Source: an uncultured Prevotella sp. (lineage in GTDB: Bacteria > Bacteroidota > Bacteroidia > Bacteroidales > Bacteroidaceae). Taken from it: DNA of 62,971 nt. The position numbers were made by a program, and so were the translations under genes. Positions 35,019 to 43,948 of this stretch are shown here, one piece after another. How positions within the stretch are numbered: position 1 is the first letter of the stretch; each line of letters opens with the position of its first letter. Under the pieces are notes generated by a model. The model was not told the DNA's origin, searched no databases, and worked only from the letters and a program-made list of their open reading frames with translations. The stretch covers positions 1-62,971 of the forward strand of contig CALUHC010000008.1 in NCBI GenBank assembly GCA_944320355.1. The letters are read 5' to 3'.

Positions 35019-36323
35019 ATGAACAAGAAAGCCATAATGATATCCGCCGCCATGCTGTTAACGAGCCTATGCAACGCGCAGGCCCAAGACGACAACGGCA
35101 ACGAAATAAGCGTAACCGATAGCAAAGGGAACCAGGAAATAATCGAATTCCCCGAAGCCATGGGCTATGAGCTTGACAGCCTGCTGAACCTTTACATGGC
35201 CAAGACATATCTCGATGCCGACGAAGACTGCCAGATGAAAGACATCAACCCGACATTCGAGAAGGAAGTCTACGTGGACAGGCTTAGCCGGATACCATCA
35301 ATAATAGAATTGCCATACAACGATGTGGTGCAGAAATTCATCGACCGATACAGCGGCAGGCTGCGCCACTCGGTGAGCTATATGCTCGGCGCGTCGAACT
35401 TCTATATGCCAATATTCGAAGAAGCGCTCGAAACCTACGACCTGCCACTGGAGCTCCGCTATATGCCTGTCATCGAGTCGGCGCTCAATCCCACGGCCGT
35501 GTCGCGCGTCGGAGCAACCGGGCTGTGGCAGTTCATGCTCGCCACGGGCAAGCAATACGGCCTGGAGGTGAACTCGCTCGTGGACGAACGGCGCGACCCC
35601 ATCAAGGCTTCATACGCCGCCGCGCAATATCTCAGAGACCTGTACAAGGTGTTTGGCGACTGGACACTCGTCATAGCGGCCTACAACTGCGGCCCGGAAC
35701 AGGTGAACAAGGCCATCCACCGCTCCAACGGCGAACGCGATTACTGGAAGATATACCCATACCTGCCTAAAGAAACGCGCGGATACGTGCCGGCGTTCAT
35801 CGCGGCAAACTATATCATGGCCTACTATTGCGACCACAACATCTGCCCCATGAGAACACGGCTGCCGGCCAAGACCGACACTATAATGCTCAGCAAGAAC
35901 GTCCACCTGGAGCAGATCGCAACCGTTTGCGGCATAGACATTGACGAGTTGCGAGCCCTCAACCCGGCCTACCGGCGCGACATCATACCAGGAGCCAGCG
36001 AGCTTTCGTGCCTCAGGCTGCCGCAAACGGAAGTCGGAAAGTTCATAGACAACGAAGATTCCATATACAACTACAAGGCCGACGTGCTGCTGGCAAAGCG
36101 CGCTGAGGTGGATGTCAACAAGGCAAGCGTCTCGTCCAACACGAAGAGAAGCACGGCCTCGCGCCGCCAAAGCCGCTCCAGGGCCCGCTACATTACCATA
36201 CGCAACGGGCAGACACTGTCGCACATAGCGCAAAAATACGGCACCACCGTGACAAAGCTGAAAAGACTCAACGGGCTGAAAGGCTCATCCATACGCGCCG
36301 GAAAGCGGCTCAGAGTGAGATGA
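35019..36323 (+). CDS. mltD: Lytic transglycosylase with LysM (MltD-like)
   Basis: A 434-residue exported murein hydrolase. Signal peptide 1-22 (ISAAMLLTSLCNAQA), SLT catalytic domain with the active-site Glu in MPVIESALNPTAVSRVGATG (followed by LWQFM), AYNCGPEQVNKAI, and a C-terminal LysM module (RYITIRNGQTLSHIAQKYGT) that binds peptidoglycan. It lacks a lipobox, unlike E. coli MltD. A strong terminator starts eight bases after the stop. Confidence 0.94.
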   Translation: MNKKAIMISAAMLLTSLCNAQAQDDNGNEISVTDSKGNQEIIEFPEAMGYELDSLLNLYMAKTYLDADEDCQMKDINPTFEKEVYVDRLSRIPSIIELPYNDVVQKFIDRYSGRLRHSVSYMLGASNFYMPIFEEALETYDLPLELRYMPVIESALNPTAVSRVGATGLWQFMLATGKQYGLEVNSLVDERRDPIKASYAAAQYLRDLYKVFGDWTLVIAAYNCGPEQVNKAIHRSNGERDYWKIYPYLPKETRGYVPAFIAANYIMAYYCDHNICPMRTRLPAKTDTIMLSKNVHLEQIATVCGIDIDELRALNPAYRRDIIPGASELSCLRLPQTEVGKFIDNEDSIYNYKADVLLAKRAEVDVNKASVSSNTKRSTASRRQSRSRARYITIRNGQTLSHIAQKYGTTVTKLKRLNGLKGSSIRAGKRLRVR

Positions 36324-36330
36324 CAACAAG

Positions 36331-36378
36331 CTGCCTCCTGCCTGCGGCGTTTGCCGCAGGGCAGGAGGCAGTGCTTTT
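36331..36378 (+). terminator. Terminator after the transglycosylase gene
   Basis: CTGCCTCCTGCC-t-GCGGC hairpin with its complement (36331-36371), then TGCTTTTAT. It lies inside the longest possible frame of rel and so argues for the ATG at 36401 as the rel start. Confidence 0.75.
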
Positions 36379-36400
36379 ATCCATACCTACTAAAAACCAA

Positions 36401-38680
36401 ATGGATATGACAGAGGACGAAAAACAGAAAAGCAGAGAGGCTGCCGACGACAAGATGATAACCGAGGCGTTCCAGCACTTGCTGGACACATACACCCAAT
36501 CGCGCCACCGCAAGAAGGTTGACATCATCACAAAAGCCTTCAACTTTGCGCGGCAGGCACACAAAGGCGTGCGCCGCCTGTCGGGCGAGCCATACATAAT
36601 GCACCCCATCGCCGTGGCCCAGATTGCCTGCGAGGAGATGGGGCTGGGCTCGACGAGCATCTGCGCGGCCCTGCTCCACGACGTGGTGGAAGACACGGAA
36701 TATACCGTAGAAGACCTTGAGAACATCTTCGGGCAGAAGGTTGCCCACATCGTTGACGGCCTGACCAAGATAAGCGGCGGCATATTCGGCGACCGCGCGT
36801 CGGCCCAGGCGGAGAACTTCAAGAAGCTGCTGCTCATGATGAGCGACGACATACGCGTCATCCTTATCAAGATCTGCGACCGCCTGCACAACATGAGGAC
36901 GCTGGCCAGCCAGCCGGCCAACAAGCAATACAAGATTGCCGGAGAGACTCTCTACATCTACGCGCCGCTGGCCAACCGCCTCGGGCTGAACAAGATAAAG
37001 ACCGAACTGGAGGACCTCAGCTTCCGCTACGAGCATCCCGACGAGTACGCATCCATACAACAGAAGCTGGCTTCTACACAAGCCTCGCGCGAAACCCTGT
37101 TCGACGAGTTCACCGCCCCAATACGCGAAGCCCTCGACAAGATGGGAATCAAATACACAATCAAGGAGCGTGTGAAGAGCCCCTACTCCATCTGGTGCAA
37201 GATGCAGAACAAGCACGTCACCTTCGAGGAGATATACGACATACTGGCCGTGCGCATAATATTCACCCCCGACGACCGCAAGAACGAGATAAACGAGTGC
37301 TTCAACATCTACGTGGCCATCAGCAAGATATACAAGTCGCACCCCGACCGCCTGCGCGACTGGGTCAACCACCCAAAGGCCAACGGCTACCAGGCCCTGC
37401 ACGTCACGCTCATGTCGCACCAGGGACGGTGGATAGAGGTGCAGATACGCTCCGACCGCATGGACGAGGTGGCCGAGCAGGGCTTCGCCGCCCACTGGAA
37501 GTACAAGGAGGGCGATGACGGAGAGATAGCCGAAGATGACGGAGAACTGAACGACTGGCTGCACACCATAAAAGAAATACTCGACGACCCGCAGCCCGAC
37601 GCCATGGACTTCCTCGACGCCATCAAGCTGAACCTATTCGCGTCCGAGATATTTGTGTTCACCCCCAAGGGCGAGATAAAGACCATGCCCGCCGGATGCA
37701 CCGTGCTCGACTTCGCCTTCTCCATACACACCTTCCTCGGAAGCCACTGCATCGGGGCCAAGGTCAACCACAAGCTCATGCCGCTGAGCCACAAGCTGGA
37801 GAGCGGAGACCAGGTGGAGATACTCACCTCCAAGTCGCAGCACGTGCAGCCATCGTGGATAAACTTCGTGGCCACGGCCAAGGGCAAGGCCAAGATACAG
37901 GCCATACTGCGCCGCGAGAGCCGCGAGATACAGAAGCAGGGAGAGGAGACTCTGATAGACTTCCTCAAGAAAAACAACATCGAATACACCAACGCCGCCG
38001 TGGACAAGCTCATCGGCCTGCACAACGTTGACAAGCGCGAAGACCTCTTCCAGGCCATCGGCGAGAAGATGATAATACCCGGCGAGAAGGACATCGCCGA
38101 GCTGAACGGCAAGCGGCGCGACCGCCAGGGACGCGGATGGCGCAAGTTTGTGCCGTTCATCGGAGGCAAGTCAAAGAAAGAGGCCAACGACAGGCAGCCC
38201 GAACTGATCACCGTCTCAGACTCTTTCAACCGCAAGAAACCCATCTTCATCACCGACGACAACATCGGGCAGTACAAGTTCACCTTCTGCTGTCACCCCA
38301 TTCCGGGCGACGACATACTCGGCTTCATTGACAACAAGAAGCAGATAGAAATCCACAAGCGCGCCTGCCCAGTGGCCGCCAAGCTCAAGGCCAGCTACGG
38401 CAACCGCATACTCGACGCCAAGTGGGACATGCACAAGCGGCTGTTCTTCGACGCCACAATCCACATTGAGGGCATCGACCGCATCGGACTGCTCAACGAA
38501 GTGACCAAGGTCATCTCCGGGCAGATGAACATCAACATCCACAAGGTGGTGATAAACTGCGGCGAAGGCATATTCAACGGAATGCTCGAACTGAGCGTAC
38601 ACGACCGCGACGACCTCAAGACGGTCATCGAAAGCCTGAAGAAGATACCCGACCTGCAGGAAGTGTCGGCAATCATGTAG
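36401..38680 (+). CDS. rel: Bifunctional (p)ppGpp synthase/hydrolase Rel
   Basis: A 759-residue RelA/SpoT homologue controlling the stringent response. The HD hydrolase domain is intact (GEPYIMHPIAVAQIA...ALLHDVVEDTEYT), the synthetase domain has KANGYQALHVTLM-type residues (HPKANGYQALH), then TGS (EIFVFTPKGEIKTMPAGCTV) and a C-terminal ACT domain (IEGIDRIGLLNEVTKVISGQ). So both activities are expected. The frame is open back to 36320, but the ATG there lies before a terminator; 36401 (MDMTEDEK) is preferred, 36407 possible. No own promoter was found in the short gap. Confidence 0.97.
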   Translation: MDMTEDEKQKSREAADDKMITEAFQHLLDTYTQSRHRKKVDIITKAFNFARQAHKGVRRLSGEPYIMHPIAVAQIACEEMGLGSTSICAALLHDVVEDTEYTVEDLENIFGQKVAHIVDGLTKISGGIFGDRASAQAENFKKLLLMMSDDIRVILIKICDRLHNMRTLASQPANKQYKIAGETLYIYAPLANRLGLNKIKTELEDLSFRYEHPDEYASIQQKLASTQASRETLFDEFTAPIREALDKMGIKYTIKERVKSPYSIWCKMQNKHVTFEEIYDILAVRIIFTPDDRKNEINECFNIYVAISKIYKSHPDRLRDWVNHPKANGYQALHVTLMSHQGRWIEVQIRSDRMDEVAEQGFAAHWKYKEGDDGEIAEDDGELNDWLHTIKEILDDPQPDAMDFLDAIKLNLFASEIFVFTPKGEIKTMPAGCTVLDFAFSIHTFLGSHCIGAKVNHKLMPLSHKLESGDQVEILTSKSQHVQPSWINFVATAKGKAKIQAILRRESREIQKQGEETLIDFLKKNNIEYTNAAVDKLIGLHNVDKREDLFQAIGEKMIIPGEKDIAELNGKRRDRQGRGWRKFVPFIGGKSKKEANDRQPELITVSDSFNRKKPIFITDDNIGQYKFTFCCHPIPGDDILGFIDNKKQIEIHKRACPVAAKLKASYGNRILDAKWDMHKRLFFDATIHIEGIDRIGLLNEVTKVISGQMNINIHKVVINCGEGIFNGMLELSVHDRDDLKTVIESLKKIPDLQEVSAIM

Positions 38681-38738
38681 CCCACGCTGCCACCGCCCCA
38701 ATGCGCCCCGCAACCAGAATCTCACAAAAATTACCATA

Positions 38739-39725
38739 ATGAAAAGACTGCTGACTATGCTGACACTGGCCTTGGCCTGCGCCGTAAGCGCGGACGCGGC
38801 CAACAAGTACGACAACCCCGACACGCTCGTGGTGGCCCGCGACGGCACCGGCGAGTTCCGCACCATCGGCGAGGCCGTAGAGGCCTGCCGCGCATTCATG
38901 GACTACACCAAGGTCATCTACGTAAAGCGCGGCCTATACAAGGAGAAGCTCACCGTGCCGCAGTGGCTCACCAACATACAGATAGTGGGCGAAGACCGCG
39001 ACGAGACCGTGATAACCTACGACGACCACGCCAACATCCGCCTGCCCGGCACCGACCGCACGATGGGCACATTCCGCACGTTCACCGTCCGCGTGGAGGG
39101 CAACGGCATCACCTTCAAGAACATAACCATAGAGAACAACGCCGCCCAGCTGGGCCAGGCCGTGGCCCTGCACACCGAGGGCGACCGCCTCACGTTCATC
39201 AACTGCCGCCTGCTGGGCAACCAGGACACCGTATATACCGGCACCGCCGGCACGCGCCTGCTCTTCAAGAACTGCCTCATAGAGGGCACCACCGACTTCA
39301 TATTCGGCCCCTCCACGGCGTGGTTCGAGAACTGCGACATACACAGCCGCCGCAACTCCTACATCACCGCTGCCTCAACACCCCGCGACGTGAAGTACGG
39401 CTACGTGTTCAACCGCTGCCGGCTCACCGCCGCCCCCGGCGTCACCAAGGTATATCTGGGCCGCCCGTGGCGCGACTACGGCTACACGCTCTTCATGAAC
39501 TGCGAGATGGGGGCGCACATTCGCCCCGAGGGATGGCACCACTGGGAGAAGCGCCGCGAGCAGACCGCCCGCTACGCGGAGTACAACAACAGCGGCCCCG
39601 GAGCCAAGACAGACGGCCGCGCACCGTGGAGCTGCCGCCTCACCGACAAGGAAGCCAAGGCCGTGACCATGCAGGCCGTCTTCACCATCAGCGACACATG
39701 GACACCCGAAGCGGCAGAACAGTGA
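38739..39725 (+). CDS. Exported pectinesterase (CE8)
   Basis: A 328-residue protein with a signal peptide (LTLALACAVSADA) and a pectin methylesterase domain, a right-handed beta helix that removes methyl esters from homogalacturonan. Catalytic motifs are all present: LGNQDTVY (Gln, Asp), GTTDFIFG (Asp nucleophile region) and YLGRPWRDYG (Arg). It suggests growth on plant pectin. It follows rel by 58 bp without a promoter box, and has no other polysaccharide-use genes beside it, so it is not part of a classical utilisation locus here. Confidence 0.94.
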   Translation: MKRLLTMLTLALACAVSADAANKYDNPDTLVVARDGTGEFRTIGEAVEACRAFMDYTKVIYVKRGLYKEKLTVPQWLTNIQIVGEDRDETVITYDDHANIRLPGTDRTMGTFRTFTVRVEGNGITFKNITIENNAAQLGQAVALHTEGDRLTFINCRLLGNQDTVYTGTAGTRLLFKNCLIEGTTDFIFGPSTAWFENCDIHSRRNSYITAASTPRDVKYGYVFNRCRLTAAPGVTKVYLGRPWRDYGYTLFMNCEMGAHIRPEGWHHWEKRREQTARYAEYNNSGPGAKTDGRAPWSCRLTDKEAKAVTMQAVFTISDTWTPEAAEQ

Positions 39726-40106
39726 GAAGCGGAAACAAGGAACGCAGGCCTTTCACCATCATACAGCAGCGCATCGGCGGGCAAGTGGCAACCACCCCTC
39801 GCCCTTTGGGAGAGGGCCGGGGAGAGGGTCATTGCCACGTGCTGCGCTTCTTGATTCACCAACGTGTGGAGAAGCGATTCCCGCAAACGCCGCAACGACC
39901 GCTCATCTTGTTAACAAACGCAAACGGGAAAGAACGAAACTGAGGGCAATTCTTTCCGAAATATTGACAAACGGAAATCGCGAAATAGAATGAAAAGCGG
40001 CCCGGAGGAGCGTGCTCCGACCTTTGTTTTATGATAACAGACCCTTAATTTCTGAACAAACAGCCCCGAAAAAGCATTCCAGACCTACTTTTTTGCACTC
40101 CAAAAT
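39726..40106. other. Gene-free stretch
   Basis: Contains a CTCGCCCTTTGGGAGAGGG palindromic phrase (39799-39820), the inverse of those at 13274 and 29346, and no supported gene. The far end is the AAACGG cluster. Confidence 0.5.
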
Positions 40107-40190
40107 GCACCGTTTCGCCATGCAATATGAGCCATATCGCAGCACGAAACGTGCCGTTTTGCATTGCAAAACGGCACGTTTCGCAGCCGG
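40107..40190. repeat. Cluster 5 of 21-22-bp quasi-palindromic AAACGG units
   Basis: Units include gcacgaaacgtgccgttttg and gcaaaacggcacgtttcgca, which are almost perfect palindromes. The following ~170 bp resemble the DNA after cluster 4. Confidence 0.6.
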
Positions 40191-40503
40191 AGATGCCGCA
40201 AATCGCTGCACACTCTGCCGCTTGTCGAAGTCAAGTATGTGGATTTCAGCTCATTGCAATTGCACGCTCATTTTGGCCGTATTTGCCGCCCAACTGTCTT
40301 TTCGCCGCGAAAACGCCAGCTATGGACGACTTTCTCCAGCATTCAAGCACTACAAACTTCGTTGTCGTTTCACGTTCGTTAAGAGTTGTCGGCCTGTATC
40401 CCACTGAGCCGAAACCCCGCACGGCGACCTCCATCCGGGCAAAAACCGTTAAAAGGGTTTATCAAACCGTAATGCGTGTGCTGCCCCGCCACAGCAATAT
40501 GAT

Positions 40504-40511
40504 TACCTTTG
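40504..40511 (+). promoter_or_regulatory. -7 box (TACCTTTG) of the flavodoxin-DUF362 operon
   Basis: TACCTTTGCATAA lies 73 bp before the ATG at 40584. Confidence 0.55.
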
Positions 40512-40583
40512 CATAAACCAAGCGGCGCAAGAGCGCAGCCCCAGACAAGCAGACCCAACACTAAACACAAAACATAAAGAACA

Positions 40584-41321
40584 ATGAAAACAAGAAAACT
40601 GATGACAATCGCGCTCGCACTCTTGGCGGGCGCGACCTCGGCCCAGGAGGCCGGCGGCAGCCGGGACGAGGCCTATTTCGGCGACGGCAGAGTGCTCGTG
40701 GCCTATTTCTCGCGCACGGGCAACACGCAGCGGGTGGCGCAGGCCATAGCCAACGAGACCGGAGCCGACGTGTTCCGCATTGAGCCGGAGGTGCCCTACC
40801 CGTCCAACTACACCGAGTGCACCGAGGTGGCGCTGGCCGAACGCGACAACAACGCGCGCCCGGCGATAGCCAACGCGGTGGACAACATGGCCGACTACGA
40901 CGTGGTTTTCATCGGCTGCCCCGTGTGGTGGCACACGGCTCCGATGATTATCAACACCTTCACCGAGAGCTATGACTTCAGCGGAAAGACCGTTGTGCCC
41001 TTCTGCACATACGCCTCGACATACCGCGACGAAACTCTGGCGCGCATAGCCGAGCTGACACCGCAGGCCGACCACCTCGAAGGATTCGGCTCGCGCGGCA
41101 CTACCACGGGCGTGAGCCAGTGGCTCAGCGAGATAAACGCACAGTGGACGGCGCAGCAGGGAGGCACCGACGCCATCGCCGCACCGGCGGCACCGGCCAC
41201 AAAGGGCAGCGCCGTGACCTACCGCATGGACGGCACCCGCACTGACGCCGGCGCCAACCGCCGCGGCGTATACATAGTGAAGGACGGCCAAAGCACACGC
41301 AAGGTGGTCCGCGGAAAATGA
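40584..41321 (+). CDS. Exported flavodoxin with C-terminal Prevotella-type tail
   Basis: A 245-residue protein: signal peptide (MTIALALLAGATSAQ), flavodoxin domain (VLVAYFSRTGNTQRVAQAIA; VFIGCPVWWHTAPMIINTF) and a tail after about residue 205, VTYRMDGTRTDAGANRRGVY followed by IVKDGQSTRKVV. Such tails (xxGxxV...GVYIVxxGxKxxxK) are frequent at the end of exported Prevotella proteins and are thought to be sorting or anchoring signals, possibly for type IX secretion. Homologue of the lipoprotein flavodoxin at 12357-12950, which lacks the tail. First gene of a pair with the DUF362 protein. Confidence 0.9.
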   Translation: MKTRKLMTIALALLAGATSAQEAGGSRDEAYFGDGRVLVAYFSRTGNTQRVAQAIANETGADVFRIEPEVPYPSNYTECTEVALAERDNNARPAIANAVDNMADYDVVFIGCPVWWHTAPMIINTFTESYDFSGKTVVPFCTYASTYRDETLARIAELTPQADHLEGFGSRGTTTGVSQWLSEINAQWTAQQGGTDAIAAPAAPATKGSAVTYRMDGTRTDAGANRRGVYIVKDGQSTRKVVRGK

Positions 41322-41347
41322 ACATAACTGACCAAAAACAGACCACA

Positions 41348-42454
41348 ATGAAGAGAATATTTACCAAACTGTTGTTCCTCATGGCTCCGCTCGCCGCCTT
41401 GGCGCAAGGCGAACAGGCAGCCAACGTTTACTTCACGAGCGACATCAGCGCCGAGTCGCTCGTGCGGATATACCGCGCCGTGGGCAAGCAGGCCACCGGG
41501 CGGGTGGCCGTGAAGATAAGCACGGGCGAGTCAGCACGCTCCAACCAGCTCAGCCCCGAGCTGATAGGCCGGCTCGTCAGCGAGGTCGGCGGCACGCTCG
41601 TGGAGTGCAACACGGCCTACTCGGGCAACCGTTCAAGCACCGCCAGCCACCGCCGCGCCATAGAGGAGCGCGGATATAACGACATAGCCACCGTGGACAT
41701 AATGGACGAGGAGGGCAGCATAGACATCCCCGTGGCCGACAACACGCACCTGCAGTTCGACCGCGTGGGCAGCCATGTGGCCAACTACGACTTCCTCATC
41801 AACCTCGCCCACTTCAAGGGTCACGCCATGGGAGGCTTCGGCGGCGTGCTGAAGAACCAGAGCATAGGCATGGCCTCGCGCGAGGGAAAGACGCTGATAC
41901 ACACCGCCGGCGAATATTCCAACCCGTCGCAGGTGTTCGGCAACCGCCGCGGGCAGGACGCATTCCTTGAGTCCATGGCCGCCGCGGCGCAGGCAGTACA
42001 CAACTATTATAATGGCAATGTTGTCTACATTGACGTCATGAACAACCTCTCCGTGGACTGCGACTGCGATGGCAGCCCCGCAGCGCCACGTATGCGCGAC
42101 ATCGGCATCCTGGCTTCCACAGACCCGGTGGCCCTCGACAAGGCCTGCCTCGACCTCGTGTTCAACCATCAGTCCACTGCCGGCGATGACAGCCAGCCGC
42201 TCATTGACCGCATAAACCGCCAGCACGGCACCCACATAGTGGACTACGCCGAGCAAATTGGCCTCGGAACCACCGCCTACAACCTGATAGACATCGACTC
42301 TACCCCGTCGGCCATCCACTCTGCCACAGCCTCACAACGATACAATGTCTATACTATAGACGGACGCAAGGTGCTCACCAACGCCGCCTCAACCGACGGA
42401 CTGCCGGCCGGGACGTACATCGTCAACGGAAGGGAAATGGCCATCGGAAAGTGA
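41348..42454 (+). CDS. Exported DUF362 protein
   Basis: A 368-residue protein with a signal peptide (KLLFLMAPLAALAQG), a DUF362 domain (VADNTHLQFDRVGSHVANYD; LAHFKGHAMGGFGGVLKNQS; STDPVALDKACLDLVF) and a C-terminal tail of the same kind as the previous gene (VYTIDGRKVL...GTYIVNGREMA). DUF362 proteins often carry or accompany iron-sulfur clusters; no CxxCxxC ferredoxin motif is present here. The ATG at 41348 gives the signal peptide its usual start; an ATG at 41318 overlaps the stop of the flavodoxin gene (ATGA), so coupling is possible. The pairing with an exported flavodoxin suggests a shared redox role outside the cytosol. Confidence 0.85.
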   Translation: MKRIFTKLLFLMAPLAALAQGEQAANVYFTSDISAESLVRIYRAVGKQATGRVAVKISTGESARSNQLSPELIGRLVSEVGGTLVECNTAYSGNRSSTASHRRAIEERGYNDIATVDIMDEEGSIDIPVADNTHLQFDRVGSHVANYDFLINLAHFKGHAMGGFGGVLKNQSIGMASREGKTLIHTAGEYSNPSQVFGNRRGQDAFLESMAAAAQAVHNYYNGNVVYIDVMNNLSVDCDCDGSPAAPRMRDIGILASTDPVALDKACLDLVFNHQSTAGDDSQPLIDRINRQHGTHIVDYAEQIGLGTTAYNLIDIDSTPSAIHSATASQRYNVYTIDGRKVLTNAASTDGLPAGTYIVNGREMAIGK

Positions 42455-42471
42455 CTCCATGAGGGAAAAGG

Positions 42472-42640
42472 GGATGTGTCAAAATGTTGTCAACTGGAGT
42501 TTGGGGCTTCGCCCGAAGTTATATGGAGCTAACAGACGTATGTTTTGTTACTGATTTCCAAGCAATCGTCCGTTAACTTCCGGCGACCGACAGGCCGTCC
42601 AACTTCGGTTAACTCCTTTCAACTACATTTTGACACAGCC
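42472..42640. repeat. Palindromic repeat family B, copy 3
   Basis: Ends GATGTGTCAAAATG (left) and CATTTTGACACAGCC (42626-42640) are inverted. The interior (gaagttatatggagctaacag; cgttaacttccggcgaccga; cttcggttaactcc) matches copy 1 closely but is about 20 bp shorter. Confidence 0.75.
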
Positions 42641-42654
42641 TCATTATGCGAAAC

Positions 42655-42834
42655 GGCCGCGATTTTAATCAAGGCCACCCATTATCCATGCCGCCGTGAG
42701 CGCCCTCTCAAAGCATATTTGCCCGTCTGCCTCGTCACATAGCAAGCTATGCTCACAGGCAGACGGGCAAATAAGCCTCTAAAACAAGCCTCAACCCGGC
42801 TGTTGATAAAATCAAAACGGCTGCTTAACTGACG
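42655..42834. repeat. Repeat family D, copy 2
   Basis: Central hairpin TTTGCCCGTCTGCCT...ACATAGC-aa-GCTATG...AGGCAGACGGGCAAA (42708-42764) inside outer ends GCGATTTTAATCAA and TTGATAAAATCAAAACGGC. Matches 9691-9861. The remaining bases to 42952 show nothing recognisable. Confidence 0.65.
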
Positions 42835-42952
42835 ACAGTCTGGAAATCAATGGCAAAGCGCTCGCCCGATAACTTCCGACAACTCCGGGGCGAAGACCAA
42901 ACTCCCGCCAACTCCATTTCGGCATTCCCCCATCCACACCAGGAAGAGGCAA

Positions 42953-43603
42953 TCAGAAGTTTACACCAAAATTAAGGTAGAAACATCCCGTATGAGATGA
43001 GTCGAAATCGCTGTGGCAGATGTTCACAAGACCGAAATCGTATGCAATCTCAGCGTATATCATCTGGAACTCAGCACCGCAGCCTATGCGGATTCCGGCA
43101 TCGAAACGCTTGAAGAAATCACCAGAGAACGATGAGTAGACAGCCCTGTCATCAACGCTGGTGCCATAGTCTTTCACCTTTCCGCCCACACCGCAGGCCA
43201 CATAGCCTCCGGCAAAGGGCTGAACGCCGAATCTTCCGTCGACATCATACTTGTACTTGGCAATGATTGGCATCTCAAGATAGTTCAGGTCGTAGGTAAA
43301 CTTGTTGCCGTCCACCTTGCCGTTGCCGCCCTTTCCCGTATAATACAGACCCGTTTCAAGATAGACTGGAGCCACGGGGGACAGCTGGAAGCCTATTATT
43401 GCGCCGATGTTGATGCCCGAGCGCACGCTGCCGCCGTCGAGCCGGTCGTCGTCCGAGTTGACAGTTGCCAAGGCCCAGCCCAGCCGCAGGCCGTAATATA
43501 CGTTGTGCTCCTCTGTGTACGACGAGTTGAACGGCGCCACATATTGCGCCATAGACGGCACTGCCATCATGAAAGCCACCACGGCCAGAAGTATCTTTCT
43601 CAT
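42953..43603 (-). CDS. Porin-family outer membrane beta-barrel protein
   Basis: A 216-residue protein with a signal peptide (ILLAVVAFMMAVPSMAQ) and an eight-strand-like barrel pattern (YYGLRLGWALATV, SGINIGAIIGFQL, VYLETGLYYTGKGG, LEMPIIAKYKYD, FGVQPFAGGYVACGVGGK, ending FYLNFGVNF with a terminal Phe). It belongs to the PorT/outer-membrane beta-barrel group common in Bacteroidetes. Ligand or partner unknown. Own promoter at 43639-43646. Confidence 0.88.
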   Translation of the reverse strand: MRKILLAVVAFMMAVPSMAQYVAPFNSSYTEEHNVYYGLRLGWALATVNSDDDRLDGGSVRSGINIGAIIGFQLSPVAPVYLETGLYYTGKGGNGKVDGNKFTYDLNYLEMPIIAKYKYDVDGRFGVQPFAGGYVACGVGGKVKDYGTSVDDRAVYSSFSGDFFKRFDAGIRIGCGAEFQMIYAEIAYDFGLVNICHSDFDSSHTGCFYLNFGVNF

Positions 43604-43638
43604 ACGTTATGATTTGTCTTTTGCATAAAATATGGGTG

Positions 43639-43917
43639 CAAAGGTAGGCGTAATTTCGCTAATGGCAAAATGATTTGTATTAAAAAGTGTAGCACACCGC
43701 GGCGTGTACGAAGCCATACTGCCGGGGCGCGAGGCCGCGACGCACAGGCAACGGCAACGCCAGGACGGAGACTTTTGGACAGGGCTTCTCAGCAAAGCAT
43801 TTGCCTCGGCTCAACGACTACATACAGCTACTCAACCCCGTTGAACGGAAGCATTGCGGATATTCCACAAAAATATCGCGCAACGTGCTCATATTCCGAA
43901 TTAAATGCTTAATTTTG
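43639..43917. promoter_or_regulatory. Divergent promoters of the porin-like gene and thrS
   Basis: Minus-strand TACCTTTG at 43639-43646 lies 36 bp before the porin ATG. Plus-strand TAATTTTG at 43910-43917 lies 32 bp before the thrS ATG. The ~260 bp between hold no gene and no T-box-like structure that I can see. Confidence 0.55.
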
Positions 43918-43948
43918 CGCACAGAATTTAGGATTAAACGACACGACT

